64,000 bases of DNA from Mycolicibacterium sp. CR10 (GTDB lineage: Bacteria; Actinomycetota; Actinomycetes; Mycobacteriales; Mycobacteriaceae). A model generated the notes under the pieces. The model searched no databases and had not been told where the DNA came from. It saw only the letters and a list, made by a program, of their open reading frames with translations. The DNA lies in assembly GCF_005222675.1 (NCBI RefSeq), contig NZ_STGE01000066.1, positions 1 to 64,000 of the forward strand. The letters are read 5' to 3'. How positions within the stretch are numbered: position 1 is the stretch's first letter; each line of letters opens with the position of its first letter. The position numbers and the translations under genes were made by a program. Shown here piece after piece: positions 1-8,707 of this stretch.

Positions 1-1
1 G

Positions 2-550
2 GGTCGAACTTCCTCGGTGCAGCCACCACGACATCCTCCTGGTGCGATCAAGGACTCCACCAGACCCAGGACGGTTCACAACGACGATCCGCAACCCCGC
101 ACCGCCGACACCACCGCCGTGCCCGGGCCGTGCGACCAACCCGATCTCGACATCTCCGACGACCGGTGCGAACCGGAGCCGTGCGAGCCGTACGACGAGG
201 ACGTCCTTGGCGTCCCCCACGACCCATCCGACGAGCATGACCCATCCGACGAGCACGACACCTCCGACGAGCACGACCCATCCCGCCCGAGGGATTACGC
301 CACCACCGAAACCGCACCGGCGCAGCCTCTCTGGGAGCACAACGGCACCGCCGCCGCCCTACTGGCGGGCTGCGATGCCAACAGCACAGACACCCCGCAA
401 CCGTGCGTACTGTGGGCGCCAGTCGAGGCCGACGAACCCCCATCCGGCGAACCCGACCCGAACGCCGACAACGATCACCAGCCCGTCGACCCCTGGCTGC
501 TCGTCAGCGATGACCACGACGACGGGGGCAAAGGAGTGCGCGGACCGTAG
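2..550 (+). CDS. C-terminal end of an unidentified protein (5' end outside window)
   Basis: The frame is open from the window edge to a TAG at 548-550, so only the tail of a gene is visible. From about position 110 the codons have G or C in third position, as expected of a real gene here, and the protein is very acidic. It carries three 18-bp direct repeats at 221-274 encoding DPSDEH-type units. I do not recognise a family in it. In the first 50 bases the neighbouring frame has the better third-position GC and reads VELPRCSHHDILL, which resembles the end of an HNH/DUF222 nuclease, so the gene may carry a frameshift near the edge. Presence of a gene end is likely; identity is unknown. Confidence 0.45.
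   Translation, partial: GRTSSVQPPRHPPGAIKDSTRPRTVHNDDPQPRTADTTAVPGPCDQPDLDISDDRCEPEPCEPYDEDVLGVPHDPSDEHDPSDEHDTSDEHDPSRPRDYATTETAPAQPLWEHNGTAAALLAGCDANSTDTPQPCVLWAPVEADEPPSGEPDPNADNDHQPVDPWLLVSDDHDDGGKGVRGP
221..274 (+). repeat. Three 18-bp direct repeats in the first gene
   Basis: Three consecutive units of the form gacccatccgacgagcay (the third has gacacc at its start) encode repeated DPSDEH in the acidic tail of the first gene. The period is a multiple of three, so copy-number change stays in frame. Confidence 0.8.
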
Positions 551-584
551 CGATACAAAACCGTGCGGTGCTTGAATACAAGCC

Positions 585-1091
585 ATGGCTCGCTCATGGT
601 GGTCAATCCGAGTCGACCTCGTCGGCGGACGTGGCGTGTACCTCTGGCCACGGCCGGGACGAATCTTCGCCGCATCGCGATCGCACACGTTCGCGCAACT
701 CGCGGATGCGATCAACTCTGCTTTCGCTCGCTGGGACCATGCGCACCTCTACCAATTCACGATGGCGGACGGCCGTGCTATCGGCCTGCCCGATCTCGAC
801 GACATCGAGGAAGTGCTCGACGCCAAGGCCACGAAGCTGCTCACCCTCAAGCCAGGCGAGCGCTTCGCGTTCGAGTTCGACTTTGGAGACGGCTGGACGC
901 ACCTGTGCACGGTGGGCGACGAGAAGATCGACCCGATGGCCGAACTCGGCATCTCACCACGAGATCCGCTGGCCTACTTCGGATGGGGAACAATTCCCGA
1001 CCAGTACGGAAGGGAGTCTGCCGACCTGGACGCGCCTGCACCCGAACCCGAACCCGAGTTGAGCGATCTCCCACCGCTGATCCACTGGTGA
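585..1091 (+). CDS. pRiA4b ORF-3-like protein
   Basis: A 168-aa cytoplasmic protein of the plasmid pRiA4b ORF-3-like family (PF07929), whose biochemical role is not established. The family pattern is visible: an N-terminal strand region (RVDLVGGRGVYLWPRPGR), the helix with DAINSAFARWDHAHLYQF around residues 40-57, and the FEFDFGDGWTH motif around residues 100-110. The length is usual for a single-domain member. The C-terminus is acidic and proline-rich. ATG 585 is the first start after the upstream stop. It is followed 80 bases later by the formate dehydrogenase-like gene, but nothing indicates a functional link. Confidence 0.85.
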   Translation: MARSWWSIRVDLVGGRGVYLWPRPGRIFAASRSHTFAQLADAINSAFARWDHAHLYQFTMADGRAIGLPDLDDIEEVLDAKATKLLTLKPGERFAFEFDFGDGWTHLCTVGDEKIDPMAELGISPRDPLAYFGWGTIPDQYGRESADLDAPAPEPEPELSDLPPLIHW

Positions 1092-1160
1092 GATCGGTCC
1101 GCCACGGCATCGCATCGCGATGCACTCACATGTGCGCGTTTGAAGCGATGCATATCGGCC

Positions 1161-1166
1161 TACCCT
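1161..1166 (+). promoter_or_regulatory. Putative -10 element of the formate dehydrogenase-like gene (leaderless start)
   Basis: TACCCT ends 6 bases before the ATG at 1173, which places the expected transcription start on or next to the start codon. A weak TTTGAA lies 16 bases upstream (1139-1144). No ribosome binding site is visible before ATG 1173, which fits a leaderless mRNA, common in mycobacteria. Confidence 0.5.
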
Positions 1167-1172
1167 GGAACC

Positions 1173-3533
1173 ATGCCTACACGCCGCCACCCCGACCGTG
1201 ACATCGACGCTGAGGTCGACGAACGTGCGCTGGCGGTCAGTGGTCGCAAGCAGGAGGCGGCAGGCGTCAAGGCGGTAATGGTGTCGCTGCGGCGCAGCCT
1301 GGAGTCGATGGGCGTGCTGCGGACCACCGCCACGCTCGCCAAGCTCAACCAGCGGCACGGGTTCGACTGTCCCGGCTGTGCGTGGCCCGAGGAGCACGGT
1401 GGCCGCAAGCTGGCAGAATTCTGCGAGAACGGCGCCAAGGCCGTCGCCGAGGAGGCCACCAAGCGCGTCGTCACGCGGGAGTTCTTCGCGCGGCACTCGA
1501 TCGCCGAACTCGAGGCCCAGCCCGAATACTGGCTGTCTCAGCAGGGTCGGCTCACCGAGCCGGTGGTGTTGCGCCCCGGCGACGACCACTACCGTCCGAT
1601 CAGCTGGGACGACGCCTATCAACTGATCGCCGACGAACTGCACCAACTCGACAGCCCGCACGAGGCAGTGTTCTACACGTCGGGGCGGACCAGCAACGAA
1701 GCGGCCTTTCTCTACCAATTGTTGGTGCGCAGCTTCGGTACCAACAATCTGCCGGACTGCTCGAACATGTGCCACGAGTCCTCGGGAACCGCACTGATCG
1801 ACTCGATCGGCATCGGCAAGGGCTCGGTCACCGTCGACGACCTCATCCAAGCCGACCTCATCGTCATCGCCGGCCAGAACCCCGGCACCAACCATCCCCG
1901 GATGCTGTCCACTCTGGAGAAGGCGAAAGCCAACGGCGCCAAGATCATTGCGGTGAACCCGCTGCCCGAGGCGGGCCTGATCCGGTTCAAGGATCCACAG
2001 AAAGTGCACGGCGTGGTCGGCGCAGGCATCCCGATCGCCGATGAGTTCGTCCAGATCCGCCTTGGCGGCGACATGGCGCTGTTCGCCGGCGTCGGCAGGC
2101 TGCTGCTGGAGGCCCAGGACAAGGCCGGCCCGCACGTCCAGATCGTGGATCGCGACTTCGTGTCGTCGCACACCGCCGGGTTCGAGGACTGGGAGCGTCA
2201 GACGCGCGCGGTCGATCTCGACACCGTGCTTGCGGCAACGGGTATCACGCGCGAGCAACTCGACCGCGTCGCCGAGATGACGGCGGCGTCCCAGCGCACC
2301 ATCGTGTGCTGGGCGATGGGATTGACCCAGCAGAAGCACGCGGTGCCCAGCATTTCCGAGATCACCAACGTGCTGTTGATGCGCGGCATGATCGGCAAGC
2401 CCGGCGCGGGACTGTGCCCCGTGCGAGGGCACTCCAACGTCCAGGGCGACCGCACCATGGGCATCTGGGAGAAAATGCCCGAACGGTTCCTCGCCGCCCT
2501 CGACGACAGGTTCGGCATTGTCAGCCCTCGGGAACACGGTTACGACACGGTCGACGCGATCCGTGCGATGCGCGACGGCAAGGCGAAGGTGTTCATGGCG
2601 ATGGGAGGCAACTTCGCCTCTGCGACACCGGACACCGCGGTCACCGAAGCGGCGCTGCGCAATTGCTCGCTGACGGTGCAGGTGTCGACGAAGCTCAATC
2701 GCAGCCATCTGGTGCACGGCACGACGGCGCTGATTCTGCCGTCGCTGGGCCGCACCGACCGGGACATCCAGGCCGGCGGCAAACAGCAGGTCTCCGTGGA
2801 GGATTCGATGTCCATGGTGCACCTGTCCCGCGGCAGCCTACATCCGCCCAGCGACGATGTCCGCAGCGAGGTCGCGATCGTCTGCCAGCTGGCCCAGGCC
2901 GTGTTCGGCCCCGACCACCCGGTGCCATGGGCGACGTTCAATGCCGACTATGACTCCATCCGTGATGCGATCGCCGCCGTCGTGCCAGGCTGCGACGACT
3001 ACAACCACAAGGTGCGCGGCCCCGACGGCTTCCAGCTTCCCCATCCCCCACGCGACTCCCGCGAGTTCCGCACCGCGACAGGCAAAGCCAACTTCGGCGT
3101 GTATCCGCTCGAATGGGTCCCGGTGCCCGAGGGCCGCCTGGTACTCCAGACGCTGCGCAGCCACGACCAGTACAACACCACCATCTACGGCCTCGATGAC
3201 CGTTACCGCGGGGTAAAGGGGGGGCGACGGGTCATCTTCGTCAACCCGGCAGACCTCGACGCGCTCGGGTTGTCCGATGGTGACCGCGTCGATCTGATCT
3301 CGGAGTTCAGCGGCGCCGACGGCCAGCTGCAGGAGCGGCGCGCCAAGGACTTCGCCGTGGTGTCCTACTCGACACCGGTCGGCAATGCCGCTGCCTACTA
3401 CCCCGAGACCAATCCCCTTGTGCCCCTGGATCACACGGCGGACAGGTCGAACACCCCGGTGTCGAAGGCGGTCGTCATCAGGCTGGAGAGGGCGTCCCAG
3501 GGAGCAATGCGAAGCGACGGGGGAACACGGTAG
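1173..3533 (+). CDS. FdhF/YdeP-family molybdopterin oxidoreductase (formate dehydrogenase-like)
   Basis: A 786-aa cytoplasmic molybdopterin oxidoreductase of the FdhF/YdeP type. Residues about 110-600 are the catalytic domain. The motif TNNLPDCSNMCHESS aligns with the FdhH segment around the molybdenum-ligating selenocysteine, giving Cys200 as the likely Mo ligand. The C-terminal 150 residues are the molydopterin dinucleotide-binding beta-barrel. An N-terminal CPGC pair (FDCPGCAWPE) is present, but the four-cysteine ferredoxin-like cluster of classical formate dehydrogenases is not seen. ATG 1173 is preferred to ATG 1140 because a -10 hexamer lies just upstream and the family starts near here. 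Its stop overlaps the GTG of fdhD by one base, so the two are co-translated. Formate as substrate is inferred from the partner and family, not shown; acid-stress roles are known for YdeP. Confidence 0.85.
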   Translation: MPTRRHPDRDIDAEVDERALAVSGRKQEAAGVKAVMVSLRRSLESMGVLRTTATLAKLNQRHGFDCPGCAWPEEHGGRKLAEFCENGAKAVAEEATKRVVTREFFARHSIAELEAQPEYWLSQQGRLTEPVVLRPGDDHYRPISWDDAYQLIADELHQLDSPHEAVFYTSGRTSNEAAFLYQLLVRSFGTNNLPDCSNMCHESSGTALIDSIGIGKGSVTVDDLIQADLIVIAGQNPGTNHPRMLSTLEKAKANGAKIIAVNPLPEAGLIRFKDPQKVHGVVGAGIPIADEFVQIRLGGDMALFAGVGRLLLEAQDKAGPHVQIVDRDFVSSHTAGFEDWERQTRAVDLDTVLAATGITREQLDRVAEMTAASQRTIVCWAMGLTQQKHAVPSISEITNVLLMRGMIGKPGAGLCPVRGHSNVQGDRTMGIWEKMPERFLAALDDRFGIVSPREHGYDTVDAIRAMRDGKAKVFMAMGGNFASATPDTAVTEAALRNCSLTVQVSTKLNRSHLVHGTTALILPSLGRTDRDIQAGGKQQVSVEDSMSMVHLSRGSLHPPSDDVRSEVAIVCQLAQAVFGPDHPVPWATFNADYDSIRDAIAAVVPGCDDYNHKVRGPDGFQLPHPPRDSREFRTATGKANFGVYPLEWVPVPEGRLVLQTLRSHDQYNTTIYGLDDRYRGVKGGRRVIFVNPADLDALGLSDGDRVDLISEFSGADGQLQERRAKDFAVVSYSTPVGNAAAYYPETNPLVPLDHTADRSNTPVSKAVVIRLERASQGAMRSDGGTR

Positions 3534-4357
3534 TGGGCCGGGTGACGGCACGTCGGCGAGCACGGCACGTTACCGCCGAGGACGCGGTGGCGCGCGCGGA
3601 GACCGTGGTGGTCGAGGAACCGCTGGAGATCCGGGTCAACGGCAAGCCACTCACGGTCACCATGCGCACGCCGGGCTCGGATATCGAATTGGCACAAGGG
3701 TTTCTCCTCACCGAGGGGCTGATTGCGCAACGCGACGACATCGTCGCGGTGCAGTACTGCCGAGGCGCGGATGCAGACGGAATGAACTCCTACAACGTCC
3801 TCGACGTCACCCTTGCCCCTGACGTTCCGGAACCCGACGTCGATCCGACCCGCAACTTCTACGCGACGTCGTCGTGCGGGGTGTGCGGGAAGGCCTCGCT
3901 GGAGGCGGTGCGGCTGATCAGCAAGCACGGCCCGGGTGACGACCCGACGATGGTCAGCACGGAGACACTGTCCGCACTGCCCGGCAAGCTCCGCGACAGC
4001 CAAAAGGTGTTTGCCGCCACCGGCGGGTTGCACGGCGCGGCACTGTTCGCCTCCGACGGCAGCACGCTCGTGGTGCGCGAGGACATCGGCAGGCACAACG
4101 CCGTCGACAAGGTCATCGGGTGGGCACTGGAGCAGCGCCGGATACCGCTGGGCGGCACTGTGCTGCTGGTCAGTGGACGGGCATCGTTCGAACTCACCCA
4201 GAAGGCCGTGATGGCAGGCCTCCCGATACTCGCCGCAGTGTCGGCTCCGTCGTCCCTGGCGGTCGATCTGGCCAGCCAGTCCGGCCTCACACTCGTGGCC
4301 TTCCTGCGGGGCGATTCGATGAATATCTACACCCGCCCCGACCGTGTAAAGAACTGA
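3533..4357 (+). CDS. fdhD: Formate dehydrogenase accessory sulfurtransferase FdhD
   Basis: A 274-aa sulfurtransferase that passes sulfur from a cysteine desulfurase to the molybdopterin cofactor of formate dehydrogenase-type enzymes. The hallmark Cys-X-X-Cys is present as SSCGVCGKAS (Cys115 and Cys118). The conserved GLHGAALF and REDIGRHNAVDKVIG segments follow, with VSGRASFEL near the C-terminus. GTG 3533 overlaps the TAG of the upstream oxidoreductase by one base (TAGTG), so translation is coupled. The pairing supports the view that the upstream enzyme needs a sulfurated Mo cofactor. Length is normal. Confidence 0.93.
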   Translation: MGRVTARRRARHVTAEDAVARAETVVVEEPLEIRVNGKPLTVTMRTPGSDIELAQGFLLTEGLIAQRDDIVAVQYCRGADADGMNSYNVLDVTLAPDVPEPDVDPTRNFYATSSCGVCGKASLEAVRLISKHGPGDDPTMVSTETLSALPGKLRDSQKVFAATGGLHGAALFASDGSTLVVREDIGRHNAVDKVIGWALEQRRIPLGGTVLLVSGRASFELTQKAVMAGLPILAAVSAPSSLAVDLASQSGLTLVAFLRGDSMNIYTRPDRVKN

Positions 4358-4464
4358 GCGCCCCCGGCGCCTCCTTGGTCTTCGCGCAAGCGCCTGCAAA
4401 TCTCCACCTGTTCTCCACACAACCTCCAAGCGTCGGCACTGGCTGATGGCCGAGCATCGTCGGC

Positions 4465-5787
4465 ATGCCAGAGATCCTCATCGCCTCCTGCCCTCCCGTC
4501 GGCCACATCTCACCGCTGCTGAACGTCGCGCGCGGACTCGTCGCCCGCGGCGACCGCGTCACGTTCCTCACCAGCGCCCGACATGCCGACAAGATCCGCG
4601 CCGTCGGCGCCGAACCCCGGCCTTTACCCCTCGGCGCCGACTACGACGACTCCGCGCTCGACGCCGAGCTTCCCGGCCGCGTCGAGACGTCAGGTATCGC
4701 GCGGATCAACTTCGATGTCGCGAACGTCTTCGTCCGGCCGCTGCCGTATCAGTTCAGCGCGCTGCAGGAACTGCTGGCCGAGAACGCCTATGACGCCATC
4801 ATCACCGACGCGTTCTTCCTCGGTGTGCTGCCCCTGCTGCTCGACGATTCCGTAGCCCGCCCGCCGATCCTGGCCTACAGCACCACCCCGCTATTCCTGA
4901 CCAGCCGGGACACCGCACCCGGCGGTCCCGGGATCACGCCGATGCCCGGAACTGTTGGCCGGCTGCGTAACCGGGTGCTGACGCGCGTCGCTCAAGGCAT
5001 CCTGCTGCGCCCGGCGCACCGGGCGGCCGACCGCATGCTCGTCGCGATGGGCTTGCCGAAACTACCCGCTTTCGTCCTGGACTGCGGCGTGCTGGCGGAT
5101 CGGCTCATCGCGCCCACCATCCCCGAATTCGAGTACCACCGCAGCGATTTGCCCGGCCATGTCCGGTTCGTTGGGGCGGTCAATCCATTGCCCAGTGAGG
5201 ACTTCGTGCCGCCGCCGTGGTGGGACGCGTTGCGCAATGGCCGACCGGTGGTGCATGTCACGCAGGGCACCGTCGACAACGCCGACCTGACCCGGCTGGT
5301 CGAACCGACGATCGAGGCGCTGGCCGACGAAGACGTCACCGTGGTGGTCACCACAGGCGGCCGACCCGTCTCCCAGATCGCAATACCGTTGCCTGCCAAC
5401 ACGTATGTCGCCGAGTACCTCCCCCACGATGTGCTGCTCCCGATGGTCGATGTGATGGTGACCAACGGAGGGTATGGAGCCGTGCAACGGGCTTTGGCCG
5501 ACGGAGTGCCGTTGGTGGTGGCCGGTCAGACAGAGGACAAACCGGAGGTTGCTGCCCGCACCGAGTATTTCGGCGTGGGAGTGAACCTGCGCACCGGGTT
5601 GCCCACCGCCGCAGCAGTGCGCCACGCTGTCCGGGATGTGCTGAGCAACCCGTCGTTCCGTGACAACGCCCGCCGCCTGCAAGGCGCCTATGCGACCCGG
5701 GACGGCGTTGCCGAGATCGCCTCGGTGCTCGACGACGTCATTCTCGAGCACACCGCGGCGGGTGCTACTGCGGCAGTACGACGCTGA
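4465..5787 (+). CDS. UGT/MGT-like glycosyltransferase, first of a tandem pair
   Basis: A 440-aa GT-B fold glycosyltransferase of the GT1 (UGT/macrolide glycosyltransferase) type. The N-terminus MPEILIASCPPVGHISPLL is the acceptor-domain start, and HVTQGTVDN around residue 265 begins the nucleotide-sugar domain. In the usual donor-binding motif the sequence is MVTNGGYGAVQRALADGVP instead of the typical THGG, so the first histidine is replaced. VAGQTEDKPEVAAR follows. It ends TGATG with the next gene, which is a clear paralogue. Mycobacterial relatives glycosylate lipids or small molecules; the acceptor here cannot be read from sequence. Confidence 0.82.
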   Translation: MPEILIASCPPVGHISPLLNVARGLVARGDRVTFLTSARHADKIRAVGAEPRPLPLGADYDDSALDAELPGRVETSGIARINFDVANVFVRPLPYQFSALQELLAENAYDAIITDAFFLGVLPLLLDDSVARPPILAYSTTPLFLTSRDTAPGGPGITPMPGTVGRLRNRVLTRVAQGILLRPAHRAADRMLVAMGLPKLPAFVLDCGVLADRLIAPTIPEFEYHRSDLPGHVRFVGAVNPLPSEDFVPPPWWDALRNGRPVVHVTQGTVDNADLTRLVEPTIEALADEDVTVVVTTGGRPVSQIAIPLPANTYVAEYLPHDVLLPMVDVMVTNGGYGAVQRALADGVPLVVAGQTEDKPEVAARTEYFGVGVNLRTGLPTAAAVRHAVRDVLSNPSFRDNARRLQGAYATRDGVAEIASVLDDVILEHTAAGATAAVRR

Positions 5788-7160
5788 TGGCAGCCGTCCT
5801 CATCGCCGCGCTGTCACCGGTGGGCCACGTCGAGCCGTTGCTCGCGGTCGCCGAAGAGATGGTGAGCCGCGGGCACGTCGTCACCGTCATGACAGGCGCG
5901 ACGCACAGCGAGTCGATCCACGCGATCGGCGCTCATCCGCATCCCCTGCCACCGGAAGCAGACTTCGACGAAACGCCCTTCGATTCCGCGCAACGCGCTA
6001 CCAGCTCCGGAGTCGACGCGTTGAGCCAAGCCATCATCCGGCTGTTCCTGCGACCGATGCCCCACCAGACGGCCCAGCTCTGCCGGGCGCTGGACCAACA
6101 CCGCTACGACGCGATCCTCGTCGACTACGGCTTCTTCGGGATCCTGCCCCTACTGCTCGGTGGTCGCGCCGACCTGCCCCCGGTGCTGTACTACACGCCG
6201 ACTCCGCTCATGCTGTCCAGCCGTGACACCGCGCCGACCGGGATGGGGCGTCCGCCGGCAACCACCGTCACGGGCAGGATGGTGCACCGCGGTCTGACCG
6301 CGTTGTCTCAGAGGGTGCTGCTGCGCAACGCGCAGCGGGCCGCCAACCGGATGCTGACCGAGCTCGGTGCGCGGCGACTTCCGGTGCGATTGCTCGACGT
6401 CGGGGTGCTGGCTGACCGGTTGATCGTGCCGACGGTGTCCGAGTTCGAGTATCAGCGCAGCGACCTGCCTGCCGGTGCACGTTTCGTCGGGGTGGTGCGG
6501 CCACGCCCTGCGGTCGGTTTCGTCGCGCCGCCGTGGTGGGCGGAACTCGACGGCGCCCGCCCAGTCGTCCATGTCACCCAGGGCACCGTCGACAACCACG
6601 ACCTGTCCCGCCTCATCGAACCCACCATCACAGCGCTCGCCGACAGCGAGGTCATGGTGGTGGTCAGCACCGGCGGCCGGGACGTCAACGCGATCGGCAT
6701 CCCGATACCGACCAATACCTATGTCGCCGAATATCTTCCGCATGACCAGTTGCTTCCGAAGATCGACGTGCTGGTGACCAACGGTGGTTACGGAGCGGTG
6801 CAACGGGCGTTGGCGGCTGGTGTCCCGGTGGTCGTCGCGGGCAGCACCGAGGACAAGCCCGAGGTCGCCGCCCGGGTGGCATGGTCCGGCGCCGGGATCA
6901 ACCTGCAGACAGGCACACCCACACCGGCTGCAGTCGCGTCAGCGGTCCGTCGGATCCGCACAGATGGCCAGTACCTGCGCAACGCCCGCAGGCTCGAGGC
7001 GGCCTTCGCGCGCACCGACGGGATTGCCGAAATCGCGGCGATGGTCGACGAGGTTGTCGATGAGCGCTCGCGCGAAGAGCATGTGCCCGATGAGCGCTCG
7101 CGCGAAGAGCATGTGCCCGATGAGCGCTCGCGCGAAGAGCCTCGGGTAGCGCGCCAATGA
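5787..7160 (+). CDS. UGT/MGT-like glycosyltransferase, second of a tandem pair
   Basis: A 457-aa paralogue of the preceding glycosyltransferase, sharing the same blocks (SPVGHVEPLL, HVTQGTVDNHDLSRLIEPT, VTNGGYGAVQRALAAGVP, STEDKPEVAARV). ATG 5787 overlaps the previous TGA by one base, so the pair is an operon formed by tandem duplication. It also lacks the histidine of the HGG motif. The last 30 residues are not part of the domain: they are a tandem repeat DERSREEHVP, encoded by a 30-bp DNA repeat whose sequence looks intergenic in origin, so the reading frame has probably been extended by repeat invasion. Confidence 0.82.
   Translation: MAAVLIAALSPVGHVEPLLAVAEEMVSRGHVVTVMTGATHSESIHAIGAHPHPLPPEADFDETPFDSAQRATSSGVDALSQAIIRLFLRPMPHQTAQLCRALDQHRYDAILVDYGFFGILPLLLGGRADLPPVLYYTPTPLMLSSRDTAPTGMGRPPATTVTGRMVHRGLTALSQRVLLRNAQRAANRMLTELGARRLPVRLLDVGVLADRLIVPTVSEFEYQRSDLPAGARFVGVVRPRPAVGFVAPPWWAELDGARPVVHVTQGTVDNHDLSRLIEPTITALADSEVMVVVSTGGRDVNAIGIPIPTNTYVAEYLPHDQLLPKIDVLVTNGGYGAVQRALAAGVPVVVAGSTEDKPEVAARVAWSGAGINLQTGTPTPAAVASAVRRIRTDGQYLRNARRLEAAFARTDGIAEIAAMVDEVVDERSREEHVPDERSREEHVPDERSREEPRVARQ
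7059..7140 (+). repeat. 30-bp tandem repeat, 2.7 copies
   Basis: Two perfect 30-bp copies (7059-7088, 7089-7118) and a 22-bp partial third begin with gatgagcgctcgcgcgaag. The core contains the partly palindromic gctcgcgcgaagagc. It encodes the C-terminal DERSREEHVP repeats of the second glycosyltransferase. Confidence 0.9.
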
Positions 7161-7223
7161 ACCCATGCGTGCACCCGTTCTACCCCCCACCCGAGTCGCC
7201 CGCGGGCGATCAGACAAATTCGG

Positions 7224-7235
7224 GTAGCGCGCTAC
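7224..7235. promoter_or_regulatory. 12-bp perfect palindrome between glycosyltransferase and clpX ends
   Basis: gtagcgcgctac is a perfect palindrome. Its left flank cgggtagcgcgc at 7221-7232 repeats the sequence at 7143-7154 that ends the glycosyltransferase gene. It may be an operator or a piece of a dispersed repeat; the sequence alone does not decide. Confidence 0.35.
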
Positions 7236-7272
7236 GCATGCGCATCGACCGGCCCGACGAAAGGCTCGAACC

Positions 7273-7515
7273 ATGGTCACCGAAATGCAGTTCCTCGCGG
7301 TCGGCGCGTTTCTGCTGTGGGGTCTAGCGAGCGCGCTGTGCGAAGGACTCCTGCCCGGGTCGCAGCCTGATTCAGAGAGCCTCGTCGTCGACGCGTCGCG
7401 GCCTCATCACGAACCGGACCTGCGAACTACGCGCTCTTCTCGCGACGCTCGGAGCGCGGCGGCTTGCGCGGCACGATCGTCGGCAGCACATTGTCCTCGA
7501 CCGTTTCCTTGGTGA
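7273..7515 (+). CDS. Possible small membrane protein overlapping the clpX 3' end
   Basis: An 80-aa open frame with a purine-rich site (gaaagg) 8 bases before ATG 7273. The N-terminus MVTEMQFLAVGAFLLWGLAS is a plausible single membrane segment. The last 30 residues are read antisense to the end of clpX and look like a shadow (Arg/Ser/Ala-rich). If real, it is a small membrane protein convergent with clpX; it may equally be chance. No family recognised. Confidence 0.3.
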   Translation: MVTEMQFLAVGAFLLWGLASALCEGLLPGSQPDSESLVVDASRPHHEPDLRTTRSSRDARSAAACAARSSAAHCPRPFPW

Positions 7516-8707
7516 CGACGACCTTGGCGACGTCGTCACGGCTGGGAATGTCGTACATGACCGGCAGCAGGACTTCCTCCATGATCGCGCGCAGGCCACG
7601 AGCGCCGGTGCCGCGGTGAATGGCCTGGTCGGCGATCGACTCGAGGGCGTCTTCGTTGAACTCCAACTCGACGCCGTCCATCTCGAACAGCCTGGTGTAC
7701 TGCTTGACCAAGGCGTTCTTCGGTGTCGACAGGATCTGGACGAGTGACTCCTTGTCCAGGTTCGTCACTGACGCCACGACGGGCAGACGTCCGATGAACT
7801 CGGGGATGAGCCCGAACTTGATCAGGTCCTCCGGCATCACCTCGGCGAAGTGATCCTGGGTGTCGATCTCGGCCTTCGAGTGCACCTCGGCGCCGAACCC
7901 GAGACCGCGCTTGCCGACCCGGTCGGACACGATCTTCTCCAGGCCGGCGAAAGCACCGGCCACGATGAACAGCACGTTGGTGGTGTCGATCTGGATGAAC
8001 TCCTGATGCGGGTGCTTGCGGCCGCCCTGCGGGGGAACCGACGCCTGGGTGCCCTCCAGGATCTTCAGTAGCGCCTGCTGCACGCCTTCACCGGAGACGT
8101 CGCGGGTGATCGACGGGTTCTCGCTCTTGCGGGCGATCTTGTCGACCTCGTCGATGTAGATGATGCCGGTCTCGGCGCGCTTGACGTCATAGTCGGCAGC
8201 CTGGATCAGCTTGAGCAGAATGTTCTCGACGTCCTCACCGACGTAGCCGGCTTCCGTCAGCGCTGTCGCATCGGCGATAGCGAACGGGACGTTCAGCATT
8301 TTCGCCAGCGTCTGGGCGAGGTAGGTCTTGCCGCAGCCGGTGGGGCCGAGCATCAAGATGTTGGACTTCGACAACTCCACGGGCTCGGCCCGCGAATCGC
8401 GCATCTTCTCCTGCGCCTGGATGCGCTTGTAGTGGTTGTAGACCGCTACGGCCAGAGTGCGCTTGGCCGTGTCCTGGCCGATGACGTAGCCCTCGAGGAA
8501 GTCGCGGATCTCGGCGGGTTTGGGCAGCTCGTCGAGTTTCACATCGTCGGCGTCGGCGAGTTCCTCTTCGATGATCTCGTTGCACAGGTCGATGCACTCG
8601 TCGCAGATGTAGACGCCCGGACCCGCGATGAGCTTCTTCACCTGCTTCTGGCTCTTGCCGCAGAACGAGCACTTCAGCAGGTCAGCGCCGTCTCCTATGC
8701 GTGCCAT
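7427..8707 (-). CDS. clpX: ATP-dependent Clp protease ATP-binding subunit ClpX
   Basis: A 426-aa AAA+ unfoldase that recognises tagged substrates and feeds them to the ClpP1P2 protease encoded 2 kb away. The N-terminal zinc-binding domain has CSFCGKS and CDECIDLC (residues about 13-40). Walker A is GPTGCGKT near residue 125, Walker B IIYIDEVDKIA, with the RGTGARGLRAIMEE sensor-2 region near the C-terminus. The length is normal and no residue is missing. It is transcribed leftward from a 340-base non-coding region shared with a small secreted-protein gene upstream in the same direction. Confidence 0.98.
   Translation of the reverse strand: MARIGDGADLLKCSFCGKSQKQVKKLIAGPGVYICDECIDLCNEIIEEELADADDVKLDELPKPAEIRDFLEGYVIGQDTAKRTLAVAVYNHYKRIQAQEKMRDSRAEPVELSKSNILMLGPTGCGKTYLAQTLAKMLNVPFAIADATALTEAGYVGEDVENILLKLIQAADYDVKRAETGIIYIDEVDKIARKSENPSITRDVSGEGVQQALLKILEGTQASVPPQGGRKHPHQEFIQIDTTNVLFIVAGAFAGLEKIVSDRVGKRGLGFGAEVHSKAEIDTQDHFAEVMPEDLIKFGLIPEFIGRLPVVASVTNLDKESLVQILSTPKNALVKQYTRLFEMDGVELEFNEDALESIADQAIHRGTGARGLRAIMEEVLLPVMYDIPSRDDVAKVVVTKETVEDNVLPTIVPRKPPRSERREKSA

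Noticed and set aside
954..2822. 622-codon open frame on the minus strand
   Set aside because: Antisense to the molybdopterin oxidoreductase gene, with shadow composition and no recognisable motif.
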